DNA from: Breviolum minutum Mf 1.05b.01
Lineage: Eukaryota > Sar > Dinophyceae > Suessiales > Symbiodiniaceae
DNA: 64,000 bases
Direction of reading: 5' to 3'
Assembly: GCA_000507305.1 (NCBI GenBank)
Contig: DF241519.1
Coordinates: 1 to 64,000 of the forward strand
Below, piece after piece: positions 45,704 to 56,650 of this stretch. Both the position numbers and the translations under genes were made by a program. The number at the start of each line of letters is the position of its first letter. Position 1 is the first letter of the stretch. The notes under the pieces were generated by a model. That model worked only from the letters and a program-made list of their open reading frames with translations, was not told the origin of the DNA and ran no database searches.

Positions 45704-46173
45704 GTATGAAGGGAATCCTCCCAAAATGCCCCAAACGCACAGATCCTCCCCCAAAAACGTTGAGGTGAACTGATTGAGAGAGTGTTTTTTTCTTCTCCGC
45801 CCTAAAAAAGGGAGAGTGTGAAAAGGTAGGGGCACGAATTTTGCGCTGCATGCAGATTGCGACCACGTTCTGTTTGTGAACGCGCTCCAATATGAAAGCG
45901 TGGCCATGGTGCCCGCGGAAAGGGGACAGGCTGCCCCCTCCAAAGCCTCTTCCGCGTGAGACGTGGCCAGCCGGTTTGACCATGGAGGAGATGCTTGGCA
46001 ACGGAGCCACCGGCGCTGTTTGCAGCAAAGCAGGCCGAAAACTGCCCACGAAATTGAAGATCAATGCAAATGTCGTCTCATGATTGCAATTGGGTTTCCA
46101 ATTGCTTTTCGAATTTCTCTTGCGCAGCATAAGCTGTTCTAAGTGCTGCTCTGCCGGACAGCGCGCCGCCTCA

Positions 46174-46270
46174 CTAGCATAGGTATGGTGAGGCATGGTG
46201 AGGTATTGTAAAGCATGGTAAGTTATGGAAAGGTATGGCAAGTATGGTAAGGTAAGGGATGGGAAGTTAG
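46174..46270. repeat. Degenerate ~10-bp tandem repeat (GGTATGGTGA-like)
   Basis: Successive units such as GGTATGGTGA, GGCATGGTGA, GGTATTGTAA and AGCATGGTAA cover about 100 bp. The repeat helps keep the minus strand open. Confidence 0.75.
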
Positions 46271-46547
46271 CATAAGATATCGGAAGGCCACGTACGGTAT
46301 GGTTTGTGCCGCCAAAACCAGAAAGCCAGCAGACAATTTGTGGAACAGCCTCACTGTTTAGAGTGAAATTCGCAAGCAACCCGTTGTCAGCTGCTGGACT
46401 TCGGGGAAGCGACGTCCGATGTGGGCCTGTACGAGCATAAGGGTACATTTGGCTACAGGTCCCCGGACGCTTAGCCAGAAGGATGGACGGAAAGAGTTTG
46501 GAACATTTTAATATGAACAATTCAACCAAAAGACCATCGAAGGCCAC

Positions 46548-47403
46548 TTGCTGTGGACAAAGGTAATGTGGGAATGCTGGAACATATACCGTGAATGCTT
46601 CCATGCACAGCCATCGTATACATATCAACCAAAGATGCCATGGTTTTTCTCAAGCCAGCGATGGTGTGAATTGCTTGGCTTGCACTCTGTCAATGTGTCT
46701 GAAATATGGCATCTAGCCCAGGAGCAAACTGAAAACTTTTATCGCACAACCTCCTGGCCGCACGAAGAGAAATTGAACGAGATTCTGGCGGCAAATTTTT
46801 TCAGAACATTGACAGTTTGTTGCCTAACCCAGAAGCTGATGAAAATGATTACAAATTGCCAGCTCCTTCTTCTGTAGCGTTCGCGCAGAGGATCGAGAAT
46901 CGGCCTCCAGAAGATAAAGTCCAACAGTTTTGGTCCCTCTGCAAGATTGACAACTTGACAGTGACTTTTGGCGCGAAGGACGTCCTGATTCAGATGCCCT
47001 TGCTAGCGTACATGAAGCCTGGTAAGCTTGCAGCTATCTTGTTTCATGAGGAGGCCATCACAAACCAGATCGTGACCCAAACTATGCGGCTGAGCTGCTG
47101 GTCCAACGCGCTGTGACATTGTACAATGCTCGGTTAGCATTGCTGATGAATTTCAACACCCATGCCCGGGACCCTGCCCCATTTTTTCAATGGTTGCCTA
47201 TTTCAATGAACTATCAGTCATGCTGCACTCAATAACATGTGCCCTTCAAAGAAAAACTAGTGTGAAACATGAGATTTCCACTTTTGACTGAAGTCTCCTA
47301 CCTGCTTGATGGTGAGTGCCACGAGACACCGCCTAAGAAGCGGTTACGTCGAAAGATGTTTGCTCAAAGCATGCTTCTGGCACAACTTGGCCAAGATTTC
47401 TAG
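46548..47403 (+). pseudogene. Broken gene, several frames, unknown family
   Basis: Four protein-like segments follow each other in different frames: WFFSSQRWCELLGLHSVNVS (46548-46800), NPEADENDYKLPAPSSVAFA to KPGKLAAILFHEEAITNQ (46810-47075), DPNYAAELLVQRAVTLYNAR to LALLMNFNTHARD (47070-47230), and LTEVSYLLDGECHETPPKKR to MLLAQLGQDF (47269-47403, ending at TAG). The switches fall at short runs and no good splice sites explain them, so I read this as one coding sequence with frameshifts. The last segment begins with an ATG and has a Lys/Arg cluster. No family is recognised. Confidence 0.45.
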
Positions 47404-47599
47404 TTGAATGGATAGGTGTGACAGCACGCCAAGCACAAATGGCTCAGTGTTCACAGCTCTCTTGTGCTCACAAGGTGGCCAGAAAACCTGACAGGCTTGA
47501 TTTGGTGGATTCGATTCAAAAAAATACGATATATCAATTTTTTACGCTCCTCTGTTAAAGGTGGATCCTTTGTATCAAGTGGTGTGTATATAGATATCT

Positions 47600-47665
47600 A
47601 TATTATATATATATATATATACATCTATATATATATATCTATATATATATATATATACATATATA
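47600..47665. repeat. TA-rich microsatellite
   Basis: Interrupted (TA)n with (ATCTATAT) units. Confidence 0.9.
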
Positions 47666-48056
47666 GTACCTATACTTATGTAAATTAACATACACATACA
47701 TATGTCCATGTACCTTTGTATCAAAATGGCTAGTTGCTTTATCTCGTCCCTCCAATCTCATTTCGAGTTTTAGGGGCCGGCAATTTTTGGATTATTCAAA
47801 AATGTTTTCCCGACAAGTACCTTCCCTGAATCTAACAGTTCGCACCTGAAAATAGGCCTTCCCAAAAGGAAACTAGTCTTCCAATCATCCATTTTCAGGT
47901 GCTATGCTAGGTTCAGAGAGGGTAAACCCAAGATGAGTTTTTATAGTGAAAATCACAAGGTTCATCATTCGGTCAGAAGTTTTGAGAACCCCCCAAGGAT
48001 TCGGAAGGTGAGGAGCTTTGTGAGATTTTTTACCCCCCAAAGGTTGGAATCGAATG

Positions 48057-48143
48057 CTTGGAGGATCATCCCATGACGGACGTAAGTGGTGAAAAACCAT
48101 GGTGAGGTACTTAACTGGGGTTATGGGAGCCCATCCTCCAAGT
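48057..48143. mobile_element. Inverted-repeat element, family A (short)
   Basis: CTTGGAGGATCATCCCATGA at the left and GGAGCCCATCCTCCAAG at the right, with an internal deletion relative to other copies. Confidence 0.8.
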
Positions 48144-48943
48144 GGGAACAGCCAGCGGTAAACCGTTAAACGACAAGGGAAAAATCTATGACACCCTTCC
48201 CCCAAACAAACAAAGCATGAAAATAGTTTTCCTCCCATAATCATGGTAGTGGAAATAGCCCCCTTGGAGACTAAACTGACTTTCCAACTTCCATGATTAT
48301 GGGAAGTAGAATAACAAAAAAGTTGACAAAAAGTGACTCCTTGAGACAGCGGCATGTGGGCATGGATCTTTATGACACAGTGATATACAGCTTCCTTGAG
48401 ATCCTATATTAGCTGACTTGACCCCATCCCCCAAAGTGTTTAATTTCGCTCAGAGAGCAAAAAAAAATCCACAGTGTGTCAATAAGTTTATGTGGTCCCA
48501 ATTTTTTTTTTGGGGGGTTGTTTTTTGTTTACGTCCATGGATTCGTTCAGGTTTTTGGCCCTATACCCCTCTTGGTAACTTACATATCCCATCCAATCGC
48601 GGGCTTTATCAGTCGATGATCTTCCGGTTTTCCCGTGAAAGGTGGGATACGTTTTCTGGTTCCGTTCCATGGAGGGTAGTGACTTTTAGGATTCTAGTTG
48701 GGAAACACTTCAACAAGCAACTTCCAACAATCGAAAAGAAATCCAACAGGCCCCTGGAACATACCCCACACGACCCTCAATTAGCTGTTTAAAAACACCA
48801 AATCCAGACCCGCATTTGTATTTTTTGGGTGCCTTTTGGGCATGTTCCTTTAAGGGTCTGGAACGGAATTTTCTTAGAGACAGGTCTCGGCGACTCAGCA
48901 TGATACTGGAGGGACTGGTGTTTTTTGTTTTGGGAACGCCCAG

Positions 48944-49024
48944 GTAGGAAATTTGCTGTTCCTTGCGATCGCTGCGGGTATAGGACTGCTTGGTTTTTGG
49001 GTCATGTCAGGATTGTTTGGGGTA

Positions 49025-49060
<36 letters not shown>

Positions 49061-49558
49061 GAAGAAGAAGAAGAAGAAGAAGAAGAAGAACCAAACAATC
49101 AAACATGAAAATGCACGTGATCTAACCCAGTCATGGTCTTGGTCCCAGGATACTGCCGTTATAATCAGATCAACATCCCGATTTTGGACGATTTCATTCG
49201 CAAGGCCCTCTACGGTGACTCCGCAGGCAAGGAAAGTCACACCCCTGAAAACCCAACATGGATGCCAAACAAAAAATGGGTGCTTTGTTAAAAATGTGTT
49301 TCCTTTTCCAACCAGGCCAACATTTTTTGTTCCACACACCCGTTTTCCGCGGGGGGGGGGGTTATTTTTTGAACGTTTTTTCAGCTTGGTTTCGCTTCAG
49401 TTTCATTGGATGGTTTTTTCACACCTAGGGGTGTTTTGGGTGCCACAGGTGGAGGAGGCATGGGAGATGAAGTGGTGAACAGTTTAGCAGATGCGCGAGC
49501 TGGAAAACCCATTGCCACTTCGGTTGCAAATTGGTGCAGTCGTCGAGGTGGGGATTGA
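48944..49558 (+). CDS. Small membrane protein, C-terminal 87 residues (3 exons)
   Basis: Exons are 48944-49010, 49149-49235 and 49449-49558. Exon 1 encodes one hydrophobic helix (NLLFLAIAAGIGLLGFWVM). Exons 2-3 encode a polar tail (YCRYNQINIPILDDFIRKAL, then GGMGDEVVNSLADARAGKP, then WCSRRGGD) ending at TGA. Intron 1 is GA-AG (GATTG…CCCAG, exon 2 starting GATAC) and intron 2 is GT-AG; both restore the frame and both repeat the first intron bases at the following exon. The N terminus is open: an ATG at about 48899 reads MILEGL and would join in frame only across a 26-nt GT-AG intron, which is very short. The family is not recognised. Membrane location is inferred from the helix. Confidence 0.6.
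49011..49148. mobile_element. GA-AG intron built from an inverted repeat around a (GAT)n(GAA)n tract
   Basis: GATTGTTTGG at its start pairs with CCAAACAATC at about 49091-49100, enclosing about 11 GAT and 11 GAA units. The remaining ~48 bp lead to TTGGTCCCAG. If the intron were retained, the frame would continue as an Asp run and a Glu run directly after the membrane helix. Confidence 0.6.
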
Positions 49559-49559
49559 C

Positions 49560-49691
49560 TACTTGGAGGATGATACCTCCCAGGTATCGTTTAAAGTAGT
49601 GAGTTAGGATCACCCCCTTTTTTAGAAGCCGTGAAACGGCCAAAGTAACCAAGGTTATTAACCACTTACTAAATGGGATGATCCTTCAAGT
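49560..49691. mobile_element. Inverted-repeat element, family A, immediately after a stop codon
   Basis: TACTTGGAGGATGATACC at the left and GGGATGATCCTTCAAG at the right. It starts two bases after the TGA of the membrane protein. Confidence 0.85.
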
Positions 49692-50029
49692 GGGTATGGC
49701 ATTCTTGTGAATGATACCCTTTCTCTAAGAATGGAAGTGGTTTCACTGAGCATTTTTGGAGACAAAGCACTCATCTTCCAGGGGGCTTGTTTTCCACTTG
49801 GGATTATGGGAAGAAGAGTAAGACTTGGCAGGGCATCTTCTTGGATCTTTTTTTAAAGGAAAAAACATGGTTTGCACATATTTTATGGTTACATTTTGAT
49901 GTGCTACCACCCGCCCAGTGACAGTGACCATGTTTTTGGAACATCGCATGTGATAAAAAAGGAAAAGGTCGACTGCCATGGCAAAACATCGACCCAGGAA
50001 TGAGACCAACATTGTAGATAGATGTCCCT

Positions 50030-50218
50030 GTCCCCAATTCTTCCCCTTCCAAATGGCCGAAATTTAGGGCTTAATGGGGGTGATCCTAACTACTTTTAAG
50101 TCATGGGAACTGACATATCCCCACCCAAGGTGTATTTGAAGATGATTTACCTTTTCCCAAGGTGGGATATGTTAGTTCCCTGGCCTGGAGGGTATAAAAT
50201 GGGATGATCCTCCGCGTA
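50030..50218. mobile_element. Nested elements: family A remnant interrupted by a TATCCC-type element
   Basis: Family A interior (CCCCAATTCTTCCCCTTCC) and right end (GGGATGATCCTCCGCGTA) are separated by a TATCCC-type element at about 50103-50196 (ACATATCCCCACCCAAGG to AGTTCCCTGGCCTGGAGGG). The family A copy is therefore the older one. Confidence 0.7.
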
Positions 50219-50417
50219 CCCTCCTAGGAACAAATGTGCAGTATCCCCTATCAGCTACACGATGATTCTTTCCCCTTTTCTCGTTTTGGTGGGGGATATC
50301 TTTTTGTGAAAAGGGACTTGACTCCCGGAGAAATGACTAAACACGCAAAAGAACGACGAAACATTTTCAGAGTTTGGATTCTGTAGCGTCTTTGTTGCTG
50401 TTTTCGTGGTGTTTCAG

Positions 50418-50770
50418 TAGTTACAAAACTGAAGCGAAACCGGTGAACCTCAGCAATGAGGCAGTGAGCGATGTGCTGGGACAGATGAATCGCTATTGCC
50501 GCCGTGGAAAGTGTACTGATGACTATTGGGCCACTTGGTTTAAACTGTTCCTAGGTGGCGGTTTCATTTTTTTGAGATATTTTAATCCCTAGCTGGGGAA
50601 ATGATGAAATTTGACAAGCATATTTTTTCAAATGGGTTGAAACCACCAACTAACCCAAGTAACTAGAAACTGTTTTTTTTAGATTAAGCCTCGTCGGGTG
50701 CCAGTTGCAAAATTGAACAAAACATGTGAGGTCTTCATGAAGAGTTATCTGGAAAACACGAGGAAGTAAC
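50418..50770 (+). CDS. Candidate two-exon segment interrupted by a GGTGGTGG element
   Basis: After GTTTCAG the frame reads SYKTEAKPVNLSNEAVSDVL, then GQMNRYCRRGKCTDDYWATW and FKL. A GGTGGTGG element then begins at 50551. After it, from about 50683, a frame reads IKPRRVPVAKLNKTCEVFMK, then SYLENTRK, and ends at TAA. AAACTGTT occurs on both sides of the element and looks like a target duplication. I could not find splice borders that join the two frames without a shift, so the exact intron is unresolved. Family not recognised. Confidence 0.4.
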
Positions 50771-51139
50771 ATCATAACACCTATCTCAAGTGTTCGGAAG
50801 ATGATAGTGTGTTCCATACTATCGACAGGTGGGTCCCAAAACAGGAACCATCTGTTCCCTAACGACGTGTTTTTTTTTTCAATTTGAAATCCTCCTGGAG
50901 CTGCTGGGGGGTTTTGAAGAACTGCCTGAGAAAGTTTTTTTTGTTTCCGGTTGCGCTTGATTTCAATTTGGAGAAATTTTCAGCAGATGTTTCGGGGAGA
51001 CTTTTTGTTGATTATGAGGGACGCATCTAGAATATCCCTTCGATATGTACCCCACTGTTCCTTGAACATGTTGGAATCGATGCTAATTGAGCTACAAAAA
51101 TGGCACTTGGTTGATTTACACAAGGGATAAAATAGGCGC

Positions 51140-51643
51140 GCGATCTAGTTACCACCCCCACACATTGTCGTCCACGCCATAATCCATTGTAAAAACCAAT
51201 GCGAACTAAGCATCCAAGATTGCCGAGGAATTAAAGAAACATGTTTTTTTAAATACGTGTGTTGAGTTGCCAATAGCAGTGAGCAGCACCTAATGGCAGC
51301 GGGATGGCATTTTTTGAGCTGCCACCCAAAATCATTCAATCATTCTTCCAACAGGAACATTATCACAGATTGCGACATGCGTAAAGTATGTACGGAAGCA
51401 GTCCATTGCGTATAGCACTCTTAACACGAACGTTATTACAGGTTTGGGCATGTGTAACGTATGTACCGAAGCAGTCCATTGCGTAGCACTTTGAACACGA
51501 ACGTTATCACAGGTTTGGGCATGTGTAAAGTATGTACGGAAGCAGTCCATTGCGTAGCACTTTGAACACGAACGTTATCACAGGTTCGGGCATGTGTAAA
51601 GTATGTACAGGAACACGGTGTAAGGGGGTGGTAACTGGATCGC
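51140..51643. mobile_element. ~0.5-kb inverted-repeat element with internal tandem repeats
   Basis: GCGATCTAGTTACCACCCCC at the left and GGGGGTGGTAACTGGATCGC at the right are 20-bp inverse repeats with one mismatch. Inside, at 51352-51609, a unit of about 71 bp (CGAACGTTATCACAGGTTTG, AAGTATGTACGGAAGCAGTC and further) is repeated about 3.7 times. No coding capacity is evident. Confidence 0.8.
51352..51609. repeat. ~71-bp tandem repeat, about 3.7 copies
   Basis: Copies share GGGCATGTGTAAAGTATGTA and GCAGTCCATTGCGTAGCACT. The leftmost copy is the most diverged. Confidence 0.92.
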
Positions 51644-52910
51644 CTACCATGAAATACTATCCGGGTTTAAGCGGTTATATATATATATACATATTGCACA
51701 AAATCTGATAAGCCATGAGAAGGATCGTTGTCCCATCAGTCCAATAATTGTTGAAAACTCCTATGAATAAAATCCATTCAAAAGCTATTCATTAACTTTA
51801 TAATTCATGAATCATCACTAGTCATTAGTGAATGCTCCTATAATCCAACCAGTATAATGGACGGTAAAAAAAGGAATTATTTTTTGAGTGCTCCATTTAT
51901 TTGCGCAACTTAACTTTCAAAAACAGCACCGTGATCTGTAAAATCTTGGACGACTTCCTTTCCTGAAGTTTTTCGAAGTCCATGAAATTTATCGCATGAC
52001 GTGGAGTCCCACAATTTGTTTGAAGGAACTTACTAAAACAAAAGAAACACATGAAATTTGCATATTCATCCGACAAAAAACACTTGATGAACACATCATC
52101 GTTTTTTTTTGTGGGGGGCTTGAACCCCCCCCAAAAAAAAAAATCTCCGCACAACAACGGGGTGGGGTTTCGGGGGATTTTTGGGTAAGAATCGATACCT
52201 TCCTGCGAACTAACCAATTTTCTACCTTGAGAGTCGATGATTTTTCGTTGTTTTGGAGTCGATGATCTTTCGCGTACAAAATCATTGGTTTCACATGGAC
52301 AATGGCGTAGTCTTTGAAAGATAACTGACATACATTTTTAAGTGATTTGAAAATGGTGATTGTACACCCCCAATCATCCTTGTGACGTTCGGTGAGCCAG
52401 GTTTTCCCTAGGAAATTGGAGATACATCCCATTTTTAAACTGATTGAATCCATGATTCTCCCCCCGCTGATCCCAGCTTCAGCAGCGCTAAGGAAGCGCT
52501 TCCAGAAGTGGCGAAAGCCTTAAAGATGGGTCCAGGGACCTGGGATCGGAAACCCTTAAAGAAGGCGGGTTCGTGGGTTTTTACCGAACAACTCCCGGCG
52601 GGTTTTTAGTTGGTTGGAACGAAAAACATGAGTTTTTTGGGGGTTTTGAGAGGTGGGAGTTGGGTGGAATGTTTTGGGGGTGGATTTATTAGACTATGGG
52701 TGACCCCTTGTGGCAATCAATCGAATATACTTGGTCATCTCCCAACCACCATTTTTCAGGTGCCACATTAAGTTTTGGGGAGTGCGGAATTGGAGGGTTT
52801 TGGGAGGGATGGATTGTATTCTATGATGTTCTGAGATGAGACAGTGTATTGCTTGAGTAAGACTTCCTTGGCTTTGAAACAGATCAAAGGCTTGCGTTTT
52901 TTTTCCTACC

Positions 52911-53153
52911 GCTACTAGCATCGCTGATTTGGTTTTCATTTTGCTCCTGCTTGACAAATGACAATACGTTGGGTGAAGATCAAGGGATGAGTATCCAAGA
53001 TCAACAGCCTGCAACGTGTGTCAAGGTTTTTCCCTTCCATATTTGTACAGTCTCCAAAACATGACTTTTGGGGAGGTCGAAATGATTGGATACATGATTT
53101 ACACCCTGGAAGATTAACGGCTGGAACCTAGAAATCACCCATTTGGAAAAAAG
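52911..53153 (+). repeat. Direct repeat 1 flanking the permuted-papain gene (frameshifted copy of a terminal exon)
   Basis: It is nearly identical to 55110-55352. It carries the same coding-like sequence but with AAATGAC instead of AACTATGAC, a 2-base loss that breaks the frame. The right end cuts an inverted-repeat element that is complete in the other copy. Confidence 0.9.
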
Positions 53154-53518
53154 GTGCCCGGGTGGGTGGTGAGAGGTGCAGAAGCACCGCATTCCGGAGA
53201 ATGGTGCATGGCAAAGGGAAGGTTGGTTGATATATGTCGGTAGCACTGTAGGGGATAAAGTACTTTTATATGCTCTATAATAGAGATCATCATAGCCCAT
53301 CCTGGGAAGCCATATTCAGCAACGCCATCAAGTGGCGTAACGGCGTAACGCCTGCTGTGTAACGGCGTAACGGCGTAACGCCTGCTAACGCCAAACACAC
53401 AGGGCCTGGGGGGATTCCAACAAAGCTACAACACACCGCACACCTGCAGCTGTTTTGAACTCACAGATCGGATCCCCAGAAAAAACAGCCGAGTCTTACA
53501 GTCGCATTCTCCTCGAGA

Positions 53519-54352
53519 ATGCCATCGGTTGCTTTCAATAATTGCACCTTCCACCTTCATGTCTCTGGTACGCCAGCAGCGGTGTTGCCTGATGGAGAGA
53601 TGTGCGCGCTTGAAGATTTGACCGATTTTTTCCCGGAGACAATGGAGCTTTGTTCCAAGTTGCAAAAGGTGCCAGCTGACGCGGTGTTGCCAGGTTTGGG
53701 GCTTGAGGAGACACTTGGCTCAGGCGCCAAGCTGATGATTGACCACATGTACGTCAAAGTGAATGCTGGCGAAGTCATCACTGAGATGACGTGCACTGGC
53801 CTGGTAACAACACGTTTTCGCCCTTCAGGTCCTGAGAAAGAGAACCCTGTAGTTCCAGGCGAGGAGAAGCAAATGGTTTTCAAAATCTCAGAGACGCCTG
53901 AAAGGCTAAGTCTGCGTCAAATCATTGAATCTGCCTCCGAGTCATTTGGGCAATTCAACGCTTTAGAGAACAATTGTGGTCACTATGCTGCTCGTGTGGT
54001 CAGGGCTGTGGGTGAAGACCCATCCCCCGTTTTCCGTCGAGGTGGCATGAGCAGTGTCATTGCCCGCAACGTGGACGTCATTCACAAGCTTCTCAAAGAA
54101 GGCCATCGTCCCCTGGTGCAGTTTCTTATGGACCACGAGGAAGCCTGGGGTATGATAGATGGAAACCCAATGCTATCTGAAGAGCTTGCATTCAGCTTGC
54201 ATTTCCGAGCACGATCAGCAATCTTGGCTCACGCTGCAGATGTCTTTTGGTCGGAAGCTCCAGTTGGCAAGGAGCCAGACGAGCAAGCTAAGCAGCAGAA
54301 GCAGGAGGTTATGAATGCAGTGACGAAGTATACTGAGTGCACAATCCTGTAG
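53519..54352 (+). CDS. Permuted papain-fold (LRAT/NlpC-P60 or PPPDE type) protein with CaaX box, intronless
   Basis: A single 277-codon frame, far above chance length and GC-richer than its flanks. The ATG is 24 bases after an AG in CTTACAG that could accept the spliced leader. A candidate catalytic His lies at 76 (MIDHMYVKV) and a candidate Cys at 153 in NNCGHYAARVV. This order (His before Cys, with the Asn-Cys-x-His motif) fits permuted papain-fold enzymes such as LRAT-like acyltransferases, NlpC/P60 or PPPDE deSUMOylases; I cannot choose between them. The C terminus is YTECTIL, a CaaX box (CTIL) with Leu last, which by the known rule favours geranylgeranylation, so the protein is probably membrane-attached. 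No introns are seen, unlike the other firm genes here. It lies between two direct repeats. Confidence 0.85.
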   Translation: MPSVAFNNCTFHLHVSGTPAAVLPDGEMCALEDLTDFFPETMELCSKLQKVPADAVLPGLGLEETLGSGAKLMIDHMYVKVNAGEVITEMTCTGLVTTRFRPSGPEKENPVVPGEEKQMVFKISETPERLSLRQIIESASESFGQFNALENNCGHYAARVVRAVGEDPSPVFRRGGMSSVIARNVDVIHKLLKEGHRPLVQFLMDHEEAWGMIDGNPMLSEELAFSLHFRARSAILAHAADVFWSEAPVGKEPDEQAKQQKQEVMNAVTKYTECTIL

Positions 54353-55092
54353 GGTGCTGCTCACAAGTTGCTACTAGTAGTAGTTCAGGCCAGTAGCCGC
54401 GTACAGTAGCATGGCCAGCTGGAGGATAGCCCGGATCTCAAAATGCAGATTGACATCCTGTCTGGTTCTTCGCTGTCGGCAATCCCCAAGACAGATATGA
54501 AAGGAATCCCTTCATAGCACGTTGGTAAGAGCTCAGGGGTGTGTTCCAAACGTGTGTTGGAATAACCTTACTGTAGAGGGATTGAAAGCTGCAACACACG
54601 CTTGGTCAAATGAGAGTGAGCACTTTTAGTAGAGTGTTGTTTTTTGGGGAAAAAATCGCAATCAATCCATGTTGGTTGAATTTTAGTTAGGAAACGCTCC
54701 AAACGCTGAAGTGCAAAGGCAGTTGCAAATCACAGCAATGCGTAAACGTTTTTAAAAAATACAGTTCATGTGAGAAAATCCTGCACCAGTTGACATGGAG
54801 AATCTCCCATTTTGGGAAAAGTGTTTCTTGTACTGTATCTCAAGTCAATGAATTGACCTGATTTCTGAATTATCACTAGTAGCAGTGGAAAATGGAAAAT
54901 GAAGGTTTACATATTTATCATATTTACTGGGATCCCCATTCCCCACCCGGATGCTCCATCTATGGATTACTTACCTACCAATGGCCACAAAATTCACAAG
55001 AGGAAATGGTTTGGTAAATATTCCAATCCAATGGAGCATCTGGGCCATGCTTAATTGCAAAAAATCCCAGGTTTTTTCCTCCGCATCACCAG

Positions 55093-55264
55093 AAACTTTT
55101 TGGCACCTGCTACTAGCATCGCTGATTTGGTTTTCATTTTGCTCCTGCTTGACAACTATGACAATACGTTGGGTGAAGATCAAGGGATGAGTATCCAAGA
55201 TCAACAGCCTGCAACGTGTGTCAAGGTTTTTCCCTTCCATATTTGTACAGTCTCCAAAACATGA
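55093..55264 (+). CDS. Candidate terminal exon, unknown protein (intact copy)
   Basis: After an acceptor CACCAG (about 55090) the frame reads NFLAPATSIADLVFILLLLD, then NYDNTLGEDQGMSIQDQQPA and TCVKVFPFHICTVSKT, and stops at TGA 55262-55264. The hydrophobic stretch could be part of a membrane helix. The duplicate at 52911 is frameshifted. The family is not recognised and upstream exons were not found. Confidence 0.45.
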
Positions 55265-55352
55265 CTTATTGGGAGGTCGAAATGATTGGATACATGATTT
55301 ACACCCTGGAAGATTAACGGCTGGAACCTAGAAATCACCCATTTGGAAAAAG
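55110..55352 (+). repeat. Direct repeat 2 flanking the permuted-papain gene
   Basis: This is the second copy of 52911-53153, about 2.2 kb downstream. It continues into a complete inverted-repeat element at 55301-55412. Confidence 0.9.
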
Positions 55353-55412
55353 GAAGATTATCTGAACCAAACCTCCATGATAATGTTACAGCCGTTAATC
55401 TTCAAGGGTGTA
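55301..55412. mobile_element. Inverted-repeat element (TACACCCTGGAAGATTAACGG)
   Basis: The left end CACCCTGGAAGATTAACGGC and right end GCCGTTAATCTTCAAGGGTG are inverse repeats. The copy in dire repeat 1 (from about 53101) keeps only the left half. Confidence 0.88.
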
Positions 55413-56650
55413 CTTTCCATTACTCAAATTTTTGAGGGTCCCAAAAAAGCTTCCATGGAATTACTTAAAGGTTAAACTTTTCCATTCTCATTTCTTTCCA
55501 TTACTTTTTCTCTTGGAAGGTTTTTTGAGGTCCAAAAAATCATGAGATCCAAAAAATCGTGGGATTTTTGGGGAAATGATACTTAATAATCCGTTCATAA
55601 GGCCTTATTTTTGTAGGGGAACCCCATAGATTCCCATAATCCATGCATTCATCCATGGCACAGGATAAAGCTCGAGACCTCGACGATCCTTGTCAGCCAA
55701 CAGCTTGAGCCGATATTGAAAAAAATGGCGATACCTGGAAAATTTTCTAGGTGGTGGTGACGCGCAAATATTTTTTTTTCAAATTTTCACCCCTAATTTG
55801 GTTGAAACCATTTTTTGATTTGAAGATTTTTAGGTTGTTTGAACCATTTTTTTAATTTTCACTCCCGAAAATTGGGGGAAGATGAATCCATTTTGATTGA
55901 TATTTTTCAGAAATCACCACCAAAACGAGTAAGTTTTTGGACCTCCATTCCATCCATTCTCCTCAGTTCGGTTGGTTCAACTCACCGATTCTGGAACACA
56001 CACCAAGGACCCAACCATTACAGCTAACGGGGGATTGCCGATTAGCTTTGCTTCGGCTTCGGGGTGTGTGGTGTTGGTTTCAACCTCCTGATTTCCGGAA
56101 AAGATGGACAAACAAAACATATCAACCTGGCAAGTCTGCGAACGTGACCTTTTTTTTGTGAGGATGGTGAAAAAGGTGATCCTTTTTGAAAGGCTGTTGG
56201 TAACCTCTAACGACCGGGGATAAAAAGGTCACGACTTGAATCACCGCAAAGAAAAAACAACAACAAAAAATCCGATTCAAAAAGTACAGCAACCTCAAAA
56301 TGGATGAACCATCAGCATTTTTTGGGTCAGTAATAGAGGTTTTTCCAACTTTAAGTAACACACAACTGAAGGGTGAAAGGCTTAGTAACTGTCTCTGCGT
56401 GAACATCTAGTGCAACCAGATGAGTGTTTTGGATGTTGGATTGAACATGTTGGTTTGTTTAAAGCCCAACCTTTGTCTTTTTAAAGGTGGGAAGGTGGAA
56501 TGAATCAGCAACATGGCATCTTTAATTGCTCCTGTGATATAAATTTATACTAAATTTCTACTAAGTGGACAGCATGGAGTCATGATATTTCATTGAAGAG
56601 CCAATGGGACCATGGTTGAGAAACTTTTTTCCTGCGCCGATATTTTGCAG

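Noticed and set aside
45531..46628. The longest open frame in the window, 365 codons on the minus strand
   Set aside because: Its translation is poorly protein-like, passes through a degenerate 10-bp tandem repeat (LPYLPYL…), the CCTCCAAAGCC-rich part and the arms of a family A element. The opposite strand has better candidates (for example MGKAGKKKAEKKGG…). I read it as mostly antisense and repeat-driven, though it is longer than chance would predict.
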